Below, piece after piece: positions 29,030 through 40,815 of a DNA stretch of 64,000 bases. Numbering within the stretch: position 1 is the first letter of the stretch; each line of letters opens with the position of its first letter. This DNA comes from Balanoglossus misakiensis (lineage: Eukaryota > Hemichordata): NCBI GenBank assembly GCA_040954595.2, contig CM082577.2, positions 7,626,001-7,690,000 on the forward strand. Direction: 5' to 3'. Made by a program: the position numbers and the translations under genes. The notes beneath the pieces are model-generated. The model was not told the origin of the DNA. It did not search any database and saw only the letters and a program-made list of their open reading frames with translations.

Positions 29030-29303
29030 AAACCCTATACGAGTAAAATTGAAAGTATTCACATTTCTTTTAGGCTTACGGTGTCGATAATGCAAAAGAT
29101 ATTGCTGAATCAGCATTTTTCACCAATGCCTTTTCTGCTGGTGAACATATTCAACGAAGTTTATCTCAAAATTTGAGAACGATGACCATACGATTTCTTT
29201 TCGACTACTGAATTTCATTTGGCTTAGCTATAGTGAGAGACATATTCCACACGTAGATGTTGATATGCAGAACAATTAATGGATTTCAGTATTGAAGCTA
29301 TGT

Positions 29304-30586
29304 CTATGAAGTTTTGATCGCGACAACTTCTTCCTCGTGGCCGTCGAACAACCAAGTATCGCCTTCCCGTCTCGATTCTTTTCTCAAGAAATCCATCACT
29401 GTGTCTTGGAAGTCTGCCGGTGCCGTTTTCCGGAAGTGCCTTCTTTGCATCAAGAAGTCCAGAAGCATGTTTCCGGTTTCCGACGTTTCATCAAAGACTT
29501 GCGCGATATCGAACACAAATTCTCGTGGATACATGGCAATTTGCGATGTTTTCGTCTCCAGATGGGAACTCACGTCGTCTGACGTAAGCATGTGAGCTTT
29601 TCCATCTTCCCTCTGCCGGGATAGGTTGAAAAGTGCACCATAAGAACCTGCGTGAGAGACGAATATCATAATCACTTTTCTTGAGAATAGTTTCTATTTG
29701 TAATGTATGCCTGCCTCTCTTACTGCCTGCCTGTCAACTATAGGCCTACTGGACAATTATTCGTGCATGGATACTGTTATAACCCACTTGTTCTTTACAT
29801 TTTAGTGAAATTGTCCTTTGCATACTGTAACGTGAATAAGAGATAAAATACTGACACTTTCCCCTTGTCATGGTCACCACCAGCATACCATTCGGCCGAA
29901 CTTGATCGTACATCAGGTCCAACGCGCGGGTCCATTTTTCCATGTAGTACAAGCTGTGTCCTGATATCACCAAATGAAACCCGCCCTCACCGGCCTCGCC
30001 GTGGCGCTGATCTTCTGCGTACTGCTCGAACCTTTCTGCCCGCCAGTCGAATCGAACTCCTGGATGTGAACGAACGATTTCCTCGGACCTTGACCTGAAG
30101 ACATTCAGTGCTTCCTCGGCGGGTTCTACCGCTCTCACGTAAATCTTCGGGCGATATTGCAGGACTTCTCTGATGATTAGGCTGTCTCGAAAACCTGCAA
30201 GGGGTTAAGATAAATAGGGTCTCATAGGAGTCGGACAAATATCTAATACACGATCGTACTACCGCGAATTCCCTGATCAACCTCTCCTGCAAGAACTTGA
30301 AGCTCCCTCTGGATATAAATCCCTGTTCCTGCAGTAGCCAACACACCCATTCACCCGACAAACAGATATTACACCATAGACCATGCAGCCTACCTTCTCC
30401 AGAACCAATCGTGAGGATCCGAACTTCTTCTTCTTCAGCTAAATTGCCCAATGACAACTGACTTACAAGCGATTTCCACTGAGTGTCCCATTCTTGCTGT
30501 ACATCATCTCCATTTGTAGCCTTTCCAATGAAAGTAGTGAAGACCTTGAAGTAGTACTCAACGTCTTGATAAATACTCGAAGTCAT
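29304..30586 (-). CDS. Histamine N-methyltransferase-like protein, copy A
   Basis: Three minus-strand exons, 30394-30586, 29856-30194 and 29304-29647, join in phase 1 and give 291 residues (human HNMT 292). The SAM-binding loop EVRILTIGSGEG and the strand FHLVISGHSLYYMEKW identify the HNMT family, SAM-dependent small-molecule methyltransferases of the cytosol. The donor of exon 2 is a GTCAGT used by both copies. Residues that bind histamine in human HNMT (Glu28, Gln143, Asn283) do not appear at the aligned positions: GHSLYY replaces IQMLYY, and LFDGHEEEVVAI replaces LFNNTLSFIVI. The substrate may therefore not be histamine. Exon 2 is almost identical to that of copy B. The gene converges on the four-jointed-like gene, with stop codons 275 bp apart. 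Confidence 0.88.
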
Positions 30587-31223
30587 TGTTTATGGGTATC
30601 TGAAAGAAATATACAGTCGTCAAGCTGGACTTGGTTGGAGTTGTTTAGCCCGATAATGAATCCCTATTCAGGGACCGTTCAGTTTGCCCAGCCATGTGAG
30701 GGTCGGTGGATTTGTTTGGTATAGGCCTTAGGCCTATGTCAAAAAAAGTCCAAGTCACCCTCGCCCCCTCTTCGCTAAAAATATGTTTTTATCGTGAAAT
30801 ACCTTACATTAATCTCGTCATTTTGGCCATGTAGTTGCCCTACGTGCTACCCGAAAGCGTCACGTTGGCTAACTGACCCCATAGGGTAAGCCATATATGG
30901 AACAGTGGTTATTTATAAGCGGGTATGTTTTGATGAGAGAGGCTTGTGATTATACTCAGCTCTACGAAAGACCTCTCCCGTGCTATTCAAACACACTGTC
31001 TTTGTTCAAATGACTATTACCTCTTTTACTGTAATAAATAGAAAATTACACGTCTACCAGAGCCCGGTCCACTATGTCACAGTCTTTGAATGTCAGGCTT
31101 GTCTTGAAATAAAATGGAGGTTGCTGCCAGATTCGCGAATACGATAGTAGATGTTGGGTCAAGCCAGCTGTATTTAAACAGAAAGATCTATGTAGGTCAC
31201 GGCCATACAATGGGTGAAACGGG

Positions 31224-31251
31224 CGTTCCTGTACCGGGTGGTACAGGAACG
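31224..31251. repeat. Perfect 12-bp hairpin with 4-base loop
   Basis: CGTTCCTGTACC (31224-31235) and GGTACAGGAACG (31240-31251) are exact reverse complements around GGGT. With GC-containing arms and a tetraloop it would form a stable stem. It lies about 640 bp upstream of HNMT-like copy A. Function unknown. Confidence 0.7.
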
Positions 31252-31946
31252 TAAAGTCTTACCTTGGAATAATGACAGTGCTATACAATCTATTACAGAT
31301 CACGTGGCATTACAGACACGTCTATCCTCGCAGCGGCAACTCCTAGACTCTCTCACAGCCCCTCTCGCCGTCCAAGCAGGTTTATGGTTAATATGCTACA
31401 CAACACCATATGGTGCTTCACCTTTGCTAAATGGTTGAGGGCGTGTCAGTGAAGAGCCTTGTAGCGAACCGTGGGCTGTGAGAGTCTACTAAGGCAACTT
31501 CTTCGTGTATCCCAACGCTAAGGTCATTTCATGCTTCAAGGTTCACACACACGTGGTCACGTGCCATCGCTGCCATTTGACCTAGTTGTATACATCACGT
31601 CACGGGTAGTGGGTCGAGCGAATCTATCCAGACTGGACCGACAGCATTCGCGTAGTATTTTGCAGTATTTTAATGAGAAAGAATAAGCTGTATCCAAAAT
31701 ATTTATATGGTCTACAGTATTTTATTTTATTTTCACATTCATATTTTTTTTTAAATTGGAACATATTCATCCAACAGGCTAAGTGAGAAATAAAAGGGGT
31801 GTAGGAAAGCGTCGGCAGAACCAGACTGCATTTTTTTGTTGGCGATAGTGACTGTTTTTACAGAATCGTTTTGCACTGGAAATTGTTACTTGAACCAACT
31901 CTCACACAACCACCGTGCAACAAATGTTATCCGAAAGAACACAATT

Positions 31947-31962
31947 CCCCCCCCCCCCCCCC
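31947..31962. repeat. Poly-C run
   Basis: Sixteen consecutive C bases in the spacer downstream of HNMT-like copy B. Confidence 0.85.
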
Positions 31963-32051
31963 GATTTTCTCATGAAACAAAACAGTCAATATATTAAGTG
32001 GTCCCTAGTGAGTTGTACCCAGAATAAAGGATTCGGAAATGAAGTTCTGTT

Positions 32052-33500
32052 TTATGGAGCTTTCATTGCCACAACTTCTTCCTCGTGGCCTTCGAACAAC
32101 CAAGTATCGCCTTCCCGTTTCGATTCTTTTCTCAAGAAATCCATCACTGTGTCTTGGAAGTCTCTCGGTGCGGTTTTCCGGAAGTGCTTTCTTTGCATGA
32201 TGAAGTCCAGAAGCATGTTTCCGGTTTCCGACGTTTCATCAAAGACTTGCGTGATATCGTACAGAATTTCGCGTGGATGCGTAGAAACTTGGGATGTTTT
32301 CGTCTTCAGATGTGAACTCACGTCGTCTGAGGTAATCATGTGAGCTTTTCCGTCTTCCCTCTGCCGGGATATGTCCATAAGTGCACCATAAGGACCTGTG
32401 TTAGAGAAGAATATCATAATCACTTATCTTGAGAGAATCTCTCTCCGTCTGTCTGTCTGTCGGCATGCTCCGTGCCTTTATTATTCAAGTACACTTGTTC
32501 ACCCTACCATCTCCTCAGCTCTCTCTAAAAAAAATAATGGTTTCGTCCGCAGAGGATTTTTGTGACACTAAAATTCAATAATCAAGATGAAGAAACCATT
32601 GAAGATGCAAATCGGTTTATTGGTTGGCCAAAATCTGCCATGAATTGAAAATAAATGTCCAACACATTTTTATATGTTACAATGTAACTTGTCCTGTGCA
32701 TAACTGTAAATGTGAATAAAAATGATAATACTGACATTTTCCCCTTACGATGGTCACCACCAGCATACCATTCGGCCGAACTTGATCGTACATCAGGTCC
32801 AACGCGCGGGTCCATTTTTCCATGTAGTACAAGCTGTGTCCTGATACCACCAAATGAAACCCGCCCTCACCGGCCTCGCTGTGGCGCTGATCTTCTGCGT
32901 ACTGCTCGAACGTTTCTGCCCGCCAGTCGAATCGAACTCCGGGATGTGAACGAACGATTTCCTCGGACCTTGACCTGAAGACATTCAGTGCTTCCTCGGC
33001 GGGTTCTACCGCTCTCACGTAAATCTTCGGGTGATATTGCAGGACTTCTCTGATGATTAGGCTGTCTCTAAAACCTGCAAGTGGTTAAGATTATGACAAA
33101 ACAATATTCTAAAACATCGCTTCTGTGTTCCTCATAGGCCACCGTTCCTGTACGAAGTGGAATCTCCCCTTAGATTAGGGCATAGGGATCCACGTCCGTT
33201 ATGGTTGGTCTCATGTGAACAGTTAGGGTTAGGGATTTAGAAGCAGTGTCGACCCTGTGTTACTCACGCCCCCATTCAACAATGTTCAATGGCAGTCCTA
33301 CCTTCCCCACACCCAATCGCGAGAATCCGAACTTCTTCGTCTTCGTGTAACTTGACATCATCCGACACTAACAGACTTACGAGCGATTTCCACTGAGTGT
33401 CCCACTCTGTCTGTAAAGGATCTGCATTCGCAGTCTTTCCAATAAATGTAGTGAAGGTCTTGAAGTAGTACTCAACATCGTGGTAGATACTCGAGGTCAT
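32052..33500 (-). CDS. Histamine N-methyltransferase-like protein, copy B
   Basis: Three minus-strand exons, 33302-33500, 32736-33074 and 32052-32395, have the same phases as copy A and exon 2 and 3 of identical length (339 and 344 nt). They encode 293 residues. The SAM loop is EVRILAIGCGEG, with a Cys in place of the Ser of copy A. Exon 1 and exon 3 differ from copy A at many residues (for example LVSDDVKLHEDEE against LSLGNLAEEEE), while exon 2 has only about six differences in 325 aligned bases. As in copy A, the three human histamine-binding residues are not seen at aligned positions. The same strand, spacing of about 2.8 kb and shared exon structure show a tandem duplication. Confidence 0.88.
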
Positions 33501-36284
33501 GTTTATGGGTAACTGAAAGAAATGAACACACGTCCTTCAACTAGAATCGGCGCTGGTAATGAGGTCATGTGTAATTCGTGTATGCTGACTCCCTTGCCCT
33601 GCGTAGCCAACAGGTCCGTGTGTTCCCGGCGTTACACCCCTGGTACAAAGCGTTCACACGAAAGAGAACGTTCTTCTTTAGTTCTCAGGCCCGATATTAG
33701 ACCATAATGTTATGGAATAGCGCTCTTGTTATACCTCTGTGTGCTTAGGGTCACAATCAAAAACTCTTGTATAGGCCTTCAACACCAAACGCCACATGTC
33801 AGATATTCTATATGCATAAGTATACAAACGCGGGAAATTTAACCGCATGTTCATACTCTTGTCCGTCTTTTAGACCTGCGTTCGAAACCTGAAGTCTTAC
33901 CTGGTATTGACAGAAAACGTACAAGCGTTTAATCTGTGGCAGTCCTCACGGCATCTGCTAAGAATATCCTCGTATAACGGTATGCATGTACATTGTAGGT
34001 ATCATGACCTTGAAAGCAATTCAAATTTGAGGGCCATTTCCGTGGCAACCCGCATTGAACCTCGCTGCGTGTCACGTCTACTGGCCCAGCAACGTACACG
34101 CAATGTGCTACAATAATCAAGAAATGTTTTTTTAATACAAAATTAAAAAAAATAGGAAATTTAAAATGTTTGGTGTATTTTGTTGACTTAATAAACTTAA
34201 TCACATCATGTAGGTCAAAATTAGATCCCAAAACAACTTATTCCCCACTATCACTTCATTGCCATCGACACCGTGGTGTGGGCTGTGACCGAGTCCAGAA
34301 CATCGCAGACTTCAAATTGCACACATGGTACGTGTAGTTCTATCTGAAGAATAACATATCAACACCCACAGTCTCTCCACCCTCACTACTACTTCATCCG
34401 TACCTTATTTCTTGATCTCATTTCAGCGCTAGCTGTCTCCGTGTGATTATATTCCCTGTTTCCACCTTGTGACTTTTACGGGTATTTAATGCATTTAGCA
34501 ATTTCCGCGTAAGCTTATTGATCGTCTCCACTCATTTTTCGGCACATTGTATTTGACAATTTATTGCCATAATTCTCGCGTATGCACTCTTTATCATAAT
34601 GTTTATCTCGGGTCATGAACTAGAATCATGGTTCCGCCTAACTACTCTTTATACAAACCACCTGTGCGCGTGCGTGAAGTGGGCAATACAGCAGGATGTT
34701 GTAGCAACTAATATACGCTTTGTCACACCAGACAACAAACGCGTAGGTGGACAAGGGCTTGTCCGTTTACCTACATTGTCACGTGAAATACATGCATGGG
34801 TATAATCAATACATCTGTCCGACGATTCTTGTACCTATATATGGAAAAACTATAACCAGCGGTAGAATGCGTATCAGCTCGTGCCAATGACATCTTTTAT
34901 AGGGTTAATGTCGTTCAAAGGCGCTAGATAATTCGTATACATCATAGAATACAAGTTCTACTTATTAATACATGCACTAAAATATACCACTACCGATCTG
35001 TGGTTAATTTTGCTGGTTGAAATTGTCCCAGTTATACTGGCCATGTCATGTAAAATAAAGTTTATGAATGAATACTTCTCAACTTAGAAGCAAATTCAAC
35101 TTTCACAGCAGCACGTCATCGCGGGTGCGCAACGCAACGTACCATCTGATACGCGCGTTGTAATCACATGATGCGAAGGCAAGTATCAGTTTGCGACTGT
35201 GGTATGGCCTTAATTACCAAGTCCTCAATTTGAAAACAACTGACGTGGCCTGCAAAATATGCAAGTTCTTTCTTGGCATTAATATCAAATAACCCTATAT
35301 ATTGATTGCGATGTAAAGCGAATATTTTAGCGCCGAGTTTGATCATGCTTCAGCCGCAGCTCCGAAAGTTTGCCGACAAGATCGCTTTTATCAATCGAGC
35401 CTTGTTTATCAAAAAAGGCAGAAAAAACAGTAAGCGTGCCTGGCTGGCAAAACCATGAACACCCACTCCGGATATACTCAAATAAATCCCGCCCACACAA
35501 AGTACGTGCGTCTATTCACTAAGCATTCTGTGTCACGGAATTGGGAATTCCCCAACACATACAGTCTGTACCATTATTACAATGGGGTGAAAGGTTTATT
35601 TTGACGGGTGAATTTTGATGAAAACTGTGATTCAAGGCAAACGTATGCGCAAATGTCTTATCTAAACCTTTCGTGCGAGTTTCAACCGACAAGTACATGC
35701 ATACAAACATATCGAGGTCATCAAACTATGCGCCAATTTGCCCCCACAATTTGTGACATACATGTAATTACCCGTATAAATGGATCTGTCCAGCACAATC
35801 CACAGACAATGTGCGATGGTCATAATTTGGTCACTGCTTTAAAGAACTTCAAAGCTTCGCTTGGCATAAATGGAGGATTGTCGAGCTCTCTAAGATTTTA
35901 TTGCGAGTATTAACCAACACTTCAGGTAAGTGATGAGCTGTGGTACATGTTTGAAGCAATTCAGTCTTGACTACACGACATGCGCAGAATATGCTGCACG
36001 CGTGGAGTGTACGTATTTGATTTGCTGCTTGCGGTCGATCTGACGCAGTACACGTGCGACAAGCGACCACAGCCCCTCCCCCGCCCGAGACAGACTTAGG
36101 AGACAGGTGTTATACGGGGTTAGACTTGTTGTACTGATTGCAATGCATGGCCTCTCTGTTATAAAATACAGTACGTACGGCGTTGTGGTTATCTTTAGCA
36201 TCACGCAGAGACATCTCCGACGTGTCAGAATTCTGTTGACCGACATCATGCAGAAATATGGCAGTAGCTGCTCTACCACGATGC

Positions 36285-36293
<9 letters not shown>

Positions 36294-36316
<23 letters not shown>
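36294..36316. repeat. CA dinucleotide repeat
   Basis: About eleven CA units in the spacer upstream of the TLR genes. Confidence 0.85.
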
Positions 36317-36974
36317 AGACAAAATTATGTGCCAATATAATGCTGCCTAGTTATCATCAATTTAATTAATATTAGGTCTCCAGTCTAAAGAGCATTGCTT
36401 GATTTTAACATAAACGGTGATCAAATAGTTACTGTACGGTTCAAAAGTCATGTCATGGTGCAAGTGATAAATGACTCCGAACGAACAGTCTAGGTCACGT
36501 TACAGGAAACACTTCTAACTTTTTTTGTTTTACTTCGGCCAAAATTCAAAAGGTGAAAAAAGTATATGATGAGAATTTGATCTATGTCTTTGTTAAAGCA
36601 AAACTACGAGTGCGATGTAATTTATAATGCAAGTTGGCTTCTGAGTTAATGTCAGTTGAGTTTAAATTATGCACGCGCAAATCGAAATAAAGCCAATCAC
36701 AGATTTTCAGTTGGCAGCACACGCGGAAAAGGTGTGCCATCCGCATGGTTAGTCGAACACTTAGACACGCCCTTTGACTTTATATATATGCATATGAAAC
36801 TTAGAAATGGCCGTATGCATTTCATTGCCATAGTTACTGAGCAATTCTCAACCGCGCTCCATGTTTGTGTGTGTATAGGGAATCTATGATGGAAACCAGG
36901 AATTAAATCATTGAGCCGAAACTGCTTTCGCAGCTGTTTCATCTGTTACTGTCGACAATGACAAAAGATCCTGG

Positions 36975-37002
36975 CACTTTCACTTTCATTGGCATGACGT
37001 AA
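36975..37002 (-). promoter_or_regulatory. ISRE/IRF element next to ATF/CRE-like site
   Basis: On the minus strand the order is TTACGTCA (36995-37002), four bases, then AATGAAAGTGAAAGTG (36975-36990). The second part contains GAAAGTGAAA, the GAAANNGAAA core bound by IRF proteins; the first is an ATF/CREB-type site. The pair lies 530-555 bp upstream of the first TLR start codon. Confidence 0.4.
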
Positions 37003-37529
37003 TATATGTATTATTCCCACCACGCAGTAGGAAGCTGGATAAACTCAGTGTATCGGGCAGATGGTAGACTCAATGCACGATCTGTCAAAGGGGTCCCGTG
37101 CTAAATGAAACTCTAAAAAGAGTAAACGTTAGTTACTAGTCGGTTAAATATCACTAGCATGACGAAAGTGCTCATGTACGTAGAATAAATATCAATCGAA
37201 ACAGTCAGTTTTAAATCAGACGAAACTATTGATATGCTTACTGATATCAGATACGATACGTTTTTGTTCCTGCAAAACTGTGTCATAGTTGTGGAATTTC
37301 TTTTGACTCAGAGGTAATGTAAGTGTCATATTTATCTTTCACAGATCAAAGTAAGCCCGCATCGATCAGAGGGGTGTGTACTGTTGAAGAAAAGATCCAA
37401 AACAGCAGATGCCAGAAAATAACTAAGGTCGTCTGTTCTCGCGAGAGCATTCAGGGGGCTGTGAACTTTCACCATATCGTCAGCTGGCGAAGCTTTTGAA
37501 ATCGTCCGGGCTTCTCCTCAACTACAGAA

Positions 37530-40115
37530 ATGACCAGTAAAGCAAGTTTGAAGAGGGGAACCCTCGTAGTTGTCCTCCTCGTCGCTTATTACTCGGGAGA
37601 ATGTCGAAGTGCGCGGATACCAGCGTCCGCAGTCTGCAGAACCACAAAGTTCACCACGGATTGCAGCCACCTGAGACTCTACCAGGTGCCAACGGGCATT
37701 CCCAAATGGACAAAGGTTCTCATACTGAGCCACAACTCCATACCGAAGCTCACGGGACAGTCCTTTCAGCATCTTGCAAACCTCGAGCGCCTAGATCTCT
37801 CCTTCAACAGCGTGTCTCAGATCGAAGCGGGGACCTTTCTCTCCACGGCCAGGCTCCGAACACTCTTGATGAGACACAACGAGGTCACGAAATCCACTTT
37901 GAGATACAACCCGCTCAGACCTTTGACTAACCTCACAGAACTGGACTTGGCTCACAACAGATTGGTCACGATGGCAGAGGACATGTTCGCCGGTTTACCT
38001 CAGCTCCATATTTTGAATCTTGCAGAAAATGGACTCAAATCAGTAAAATTGGGCCGTGACGCAGACTTGCGAAATCTGAAGGTGTTGAACATTTCCAAGA
38101 ACCAGCTCAGCGATTTGAATGAAGGCAGTTTTGCGGGGCTCAGTGGAGCTTCCTTAAGCGTGATGGATCTGTCTGACAACCAGATCAGCAATGTTGAAAA
38201 TGGCACTTTCCTTTCTGTGAAGAGCATCAAAACTCTAAACGTCAGTGGAAGCTTCAAAGGCGACGTTCCACAAACTGTGAGGAAATTAGCATATCAGTTA
38301 AAGGGAAAGAGTCTGGAGAAGCTGGTCATGAAGAACTTGAATATACAGAAGATCGACGAGGGGATGTTTGCAGGGTTTGCCACAGAAGGACTAGAACACC
38401 TCGATTTGTCCTGTAACAATATAACTGTTCTGACTGAGAGTTCGTCGTTCATTGGGCTCGAGGAACTGCGGCATCTCTACCTCGATGACAACAATCTACA
38501 CCATTTTGACAGCAAATCACTAACCTATGCCAAATCACTGAATACACTGTCGGCAATGGGCAACAGATTGTCCCAGTTGACTGCTGGTATGTTTTTGAAC
38601 ATGACTCACGTACCTTTGAAATACCTTCTCATTCGGTATAACCAGATTGCCCACATACAAGCCGGGGCCTTCCACGGACTTGGAAACTTGCTGAGCTTGG
38701 ATTTGTATTACAACGCATTGCAGCAAGTAGTGGGACCTGAACACTTTCTGGGACTTGACAAAATAGAACGCATTGACTTGGCTCACAATAGAGTTGGTTT
38801 ACGTTCAGGAACATTCAGCAAGTTGCAGACGTTGAAGAAGCTGTACCTTAACCTAAACTTGCTCATTGCAGTTAAGGTCCGGCCGTCTCCCTTCGCAAAT
38901 CTCACCTCGTTGAAGGTCCTTGACCTCGGTAATAACAACATGAATTTCATTGATGAAGATGCGTTCGTGGGCTTGGTCTCCCTGGAGACACTCTACCTCC
39001 AGCACAACAACCTGGCTGGAATCTGGAAGAAATCCCACCCCGGCGGACCACTGCTGATGTTGCAGAACCTCACGAGATTGGAGAAGTTGCACCTGGGCTG
39101 GAACGGTTTCGACAACGTGCCCGAGGGGGCCTTCAAGAACCTTTCGAGCCTGAAGGGCGTCAGCCTACAGTACAACAACATCAACTCCCTCCCCGACGAC
39201 CTGTTTGCCGACTCTACGAAAGTAGAGCAGTTGGAGCTGCAGAACAATCAGATAACCCTGGTCAACCGATCCAACCTGGAGCCGTTCTTGGGGTCCCTTA
39301 AGAGCATCAACGTTGCCTTCAACCCGCTGTCCTGCAGCTGTGGCATCGAGTGGTTCAGGAAGTGGGTGGACACAGCCGATGCAGAAGTTGTTAACGTGGA
39401 CACCTACGAGTGCTTTTCTCCGCCGGAGCTGTATAAGAGTCCCTTTCTCGAATACCACCCGTCGCCGTGGCTCTGTGATCACGTCCTCCCGATGTGGGCC
39501 TGGGAAGTCATCGGTGTCTGTTTACTTGTTGTGGCGATACTAATAGCGACGTCCATAAGGTACAGGTGGTACTTGAAATACGCCTGGTATTACGTGAAAG
39601 CCAGGGTCAACAACTACTCTGCTTTGAAAGGCAAGAACTGCGAGTACAAATACGACGCCTTCGTCTCGCACAGCAGCAAAGACGACGATTGGGTGAACAC
39701 TCAGTTGGTGCCAAACATTGAACAGTGCAACCCGCCGTGTTACCGGCTTTGCATCAGCGACAGAGACTTCACCGCGGGCAAGGCCATCCTGGACAACATC
39801 GTCGACGCCATCGAGGACAGCAGGAAGACGCTCTGCCTGGTGACGGCGCACTTCCTGAGCAGCGAATGGTGCAAGTTCGAAAAGCGCATGGCGATGCACC
39901 GGCTCTTCGACGACAACAAGGACGTGCTGATTCTGGTCTTCCTCGAGAAGGTGCCGGAGAAGAAGCTGAGCAAGTACGAGAAGATGCACAAGTTGATGAA
40001 GAGGAAGACGTACCTGGAGTGGCCCGAGGACCCAGAGAAGCGACCGGCTTTCTGGGAGAGACTAAAGAGCGTGCTCGCTTCGGGGGTTGAACCGCAGGAA
40101 AATGTAGAAATTTGA
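37530..40115 (+). CDS. Toll-like receptor, copy 1 (coding region in one exon)
   Basis: One uninterrupted frame of 861 residues starts at ATG 37530. It has a signal peptide (basic MTSKASLKRG, then a hydrophobic LVVVLLVAYYSG), an N-terminal Cys pair region, about 20 leucine-rich repeats (LxxLxLxxNxI), an LRRCT cap with CSCGIEWFRKWV (Cys602, Cys604) and the later Cys pair, a transmembrane helix at about 655-678, and a TIR domain at about 706-850. TIR box 1 is YDAFVSHS, box 2 RDFTAGK, box 3 FWERL. A single C-terminal cysteine cluster marks the vertebrate-like TLR type. The BB loop has Ala where many vertebrate TLRs have Pro. It should sense a microbial ligand and signal through a TIR adaptor. AATAAA lies at 40242-40247. 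A block at 38148-38498 is nearly identical to copy 2. Confidence 0.96.
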   Translation: MTSKASLKRGTLVVVLLVAYYSGECRSARIPASAVCRTTKFTTDCSHLRLYQVPTGIPKWTKVLILSHNSIPKLTGQSFQHLANLERLDLSFNSVSQIEAGTFLSTARLRTLLMRHNEVTKSTLRYNPLRPLTNLTELDLAHNRLVTMAEDMFAGLPQLHILNLAENGLKSVKLGRDADLRNLKVLNISKNQLSDLNEGSFAGLSGASLSVMDLSDNQISNVENGTFLSVKSIKTLNVSGSFKGDVPQTVRKLAYQLKGKSLEKLVMKNLNIQKIDEGMFAGFATEGLEHLDLSCNNITVLTESSSFIGLEELRHLYLDDNNLHHFDSKSLTYAKSLNTLSAMGNRLSQLTAGMFLNMTHVPLKYLLIRYNQIAHIQAGAFHGLGNLLSLDLYYNALQQVVGPEHFLGLDKIERIDLAHNRVGLRSGTFSKLQTLKKLYLNLNLLIAVKVRPSPFANLTSLKVLDLGNNNMNFIDEDAFVGLVSLETLYLQHNNLAGIWKKSHPGGPLLMLQNLTRLEKLHLGWNGFDNVPEGAFKNLSSLKGVSLQYNNINSLPDDLFADSTKVEQLELQNNQITLVNRSNLEPFLGSLKSINVAFNPLSCSCGIEWFRKWVDTADAEVVNVDTYECFSPPELYKSPFLEYHPSPWLCDHVLPMWAWEVIGVCLLVVAILIATSIRYRWYLKYAWYYVKARVNNYSALKGKNCEYKYDAFVSHSSKDDDWVNTQLVPNIEQCNPPCYRLCISDRDFTAGKAILDNIVDAIEDSRKTLCLVTAHFLSSEWCKFEKRMAMHRLFDDNKDVLILVFLEKVPEKKLSKYEKMHKLMKRKTYLEWPEDPEKRPAFWERLKSVLASGVEPQENVEI
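38148..38498 (+). repeat. Near-identical block shared with second TLR (likely gene conversion)
   Basis: This LRR-coding block of about 351 bp matches 42536-42886 with about 20 differences, several of them at its ends. The flanking coding sequence of the two genes differs much more. It begins at the GCTTCCTTAAGCG shared by both copies. Confidence 0.85.
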
Positions 40116-40684
40116 CAATTGCATAGACTTTGGTTGAGAACTTTTTTTTCGTCTGCGATACGTACCAGTATTCTTGTCTTGGTGACAATTAATGATTCTG
40201 CGAGTTGTTTTGCAGTATGAGTCTTTTCCAGAACATGAAATAATAAAAGGGGCACTTATGTAAAAGTCGTGGTAGTGAATAACTGAAACGTGTAGGCAAC
40301 TATTTTTTGTTATTGGGGAGCGAGAGTTTGGGCTGAATTTGGATTTGACCCTATTTGTCATTATTGTGTTTCTTGGAACGAGTAGTTGACTTGCATTGAA
40401 TGACTATGATTAATGGACCGGAGGTCAATTTTGTTCGTGTTCGTTTTTAATTATTCAATGCCTCAAAGGAGCAGGGCATTAAAAACATGTTTTGTTTACA
40501 AATGTCAAGCAAAAGTTTATGATATAATGTCCAACTAGCGTATGATGTAAAACTTTGCTGTAAAGAATTATATATATAATACTTCTATTTAGATTCAAGT
40601 CTCTAAGTGCTTGCTTAGGTTTAACAATTGAGCGTCATGGATCAAAATATATAGTTGTTATGGATTTTGGCGCTATATAAACTG

Positions 40685-40685
<1 letters not shown>

Positions 40686-40729
<44 letters not shown>

Positions 40730-40815
40730 GAATGAATGAATGAATGAATGAATGAATGAATGAATGAATGAATGAATGAATGAATGAATGAATGAATGAA
40801 TGAATGAATGAATGA
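40686..40815. repeat. GATT then GAAT tetranucleotide microsatellite
   Basis: About ten GATT units change to about 22 GAAT units without interruption, a compound microsatellite in which a point change has spread. Confidence 0.95.

Larger units (their letters stand above)
30587..32051. other. Intergenic between HNMT-like copies
   Basis: This 1.5-kb spacer holds the promoter region of copy A and the 3' end of copy B. It contains a perfect 12-bp hairpin at 31224-31251 and a C16 run at 31947-31962. Homology to the region upstream of copy B extends a short way above the start codon (GTTTATGGGTA-type leader in both). No further gene is seen. Confidence 0.5.
33501..37529. other. Intergenic, upstream region of the TLR pair
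   Basis: About 4 kb without a supported gene. Open frames here are short, lack family similarity and overlap on both strands. A CA repeat lies at 36294-36316. An IRF-type ISRE and an ATF site lie at 36975-37002. A splice acceptor (TTTATCTTTCACAG, ending at 37344) suggests that a noncoding first exon of the first TLR gene lies upstream. Confidence 0.5.
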
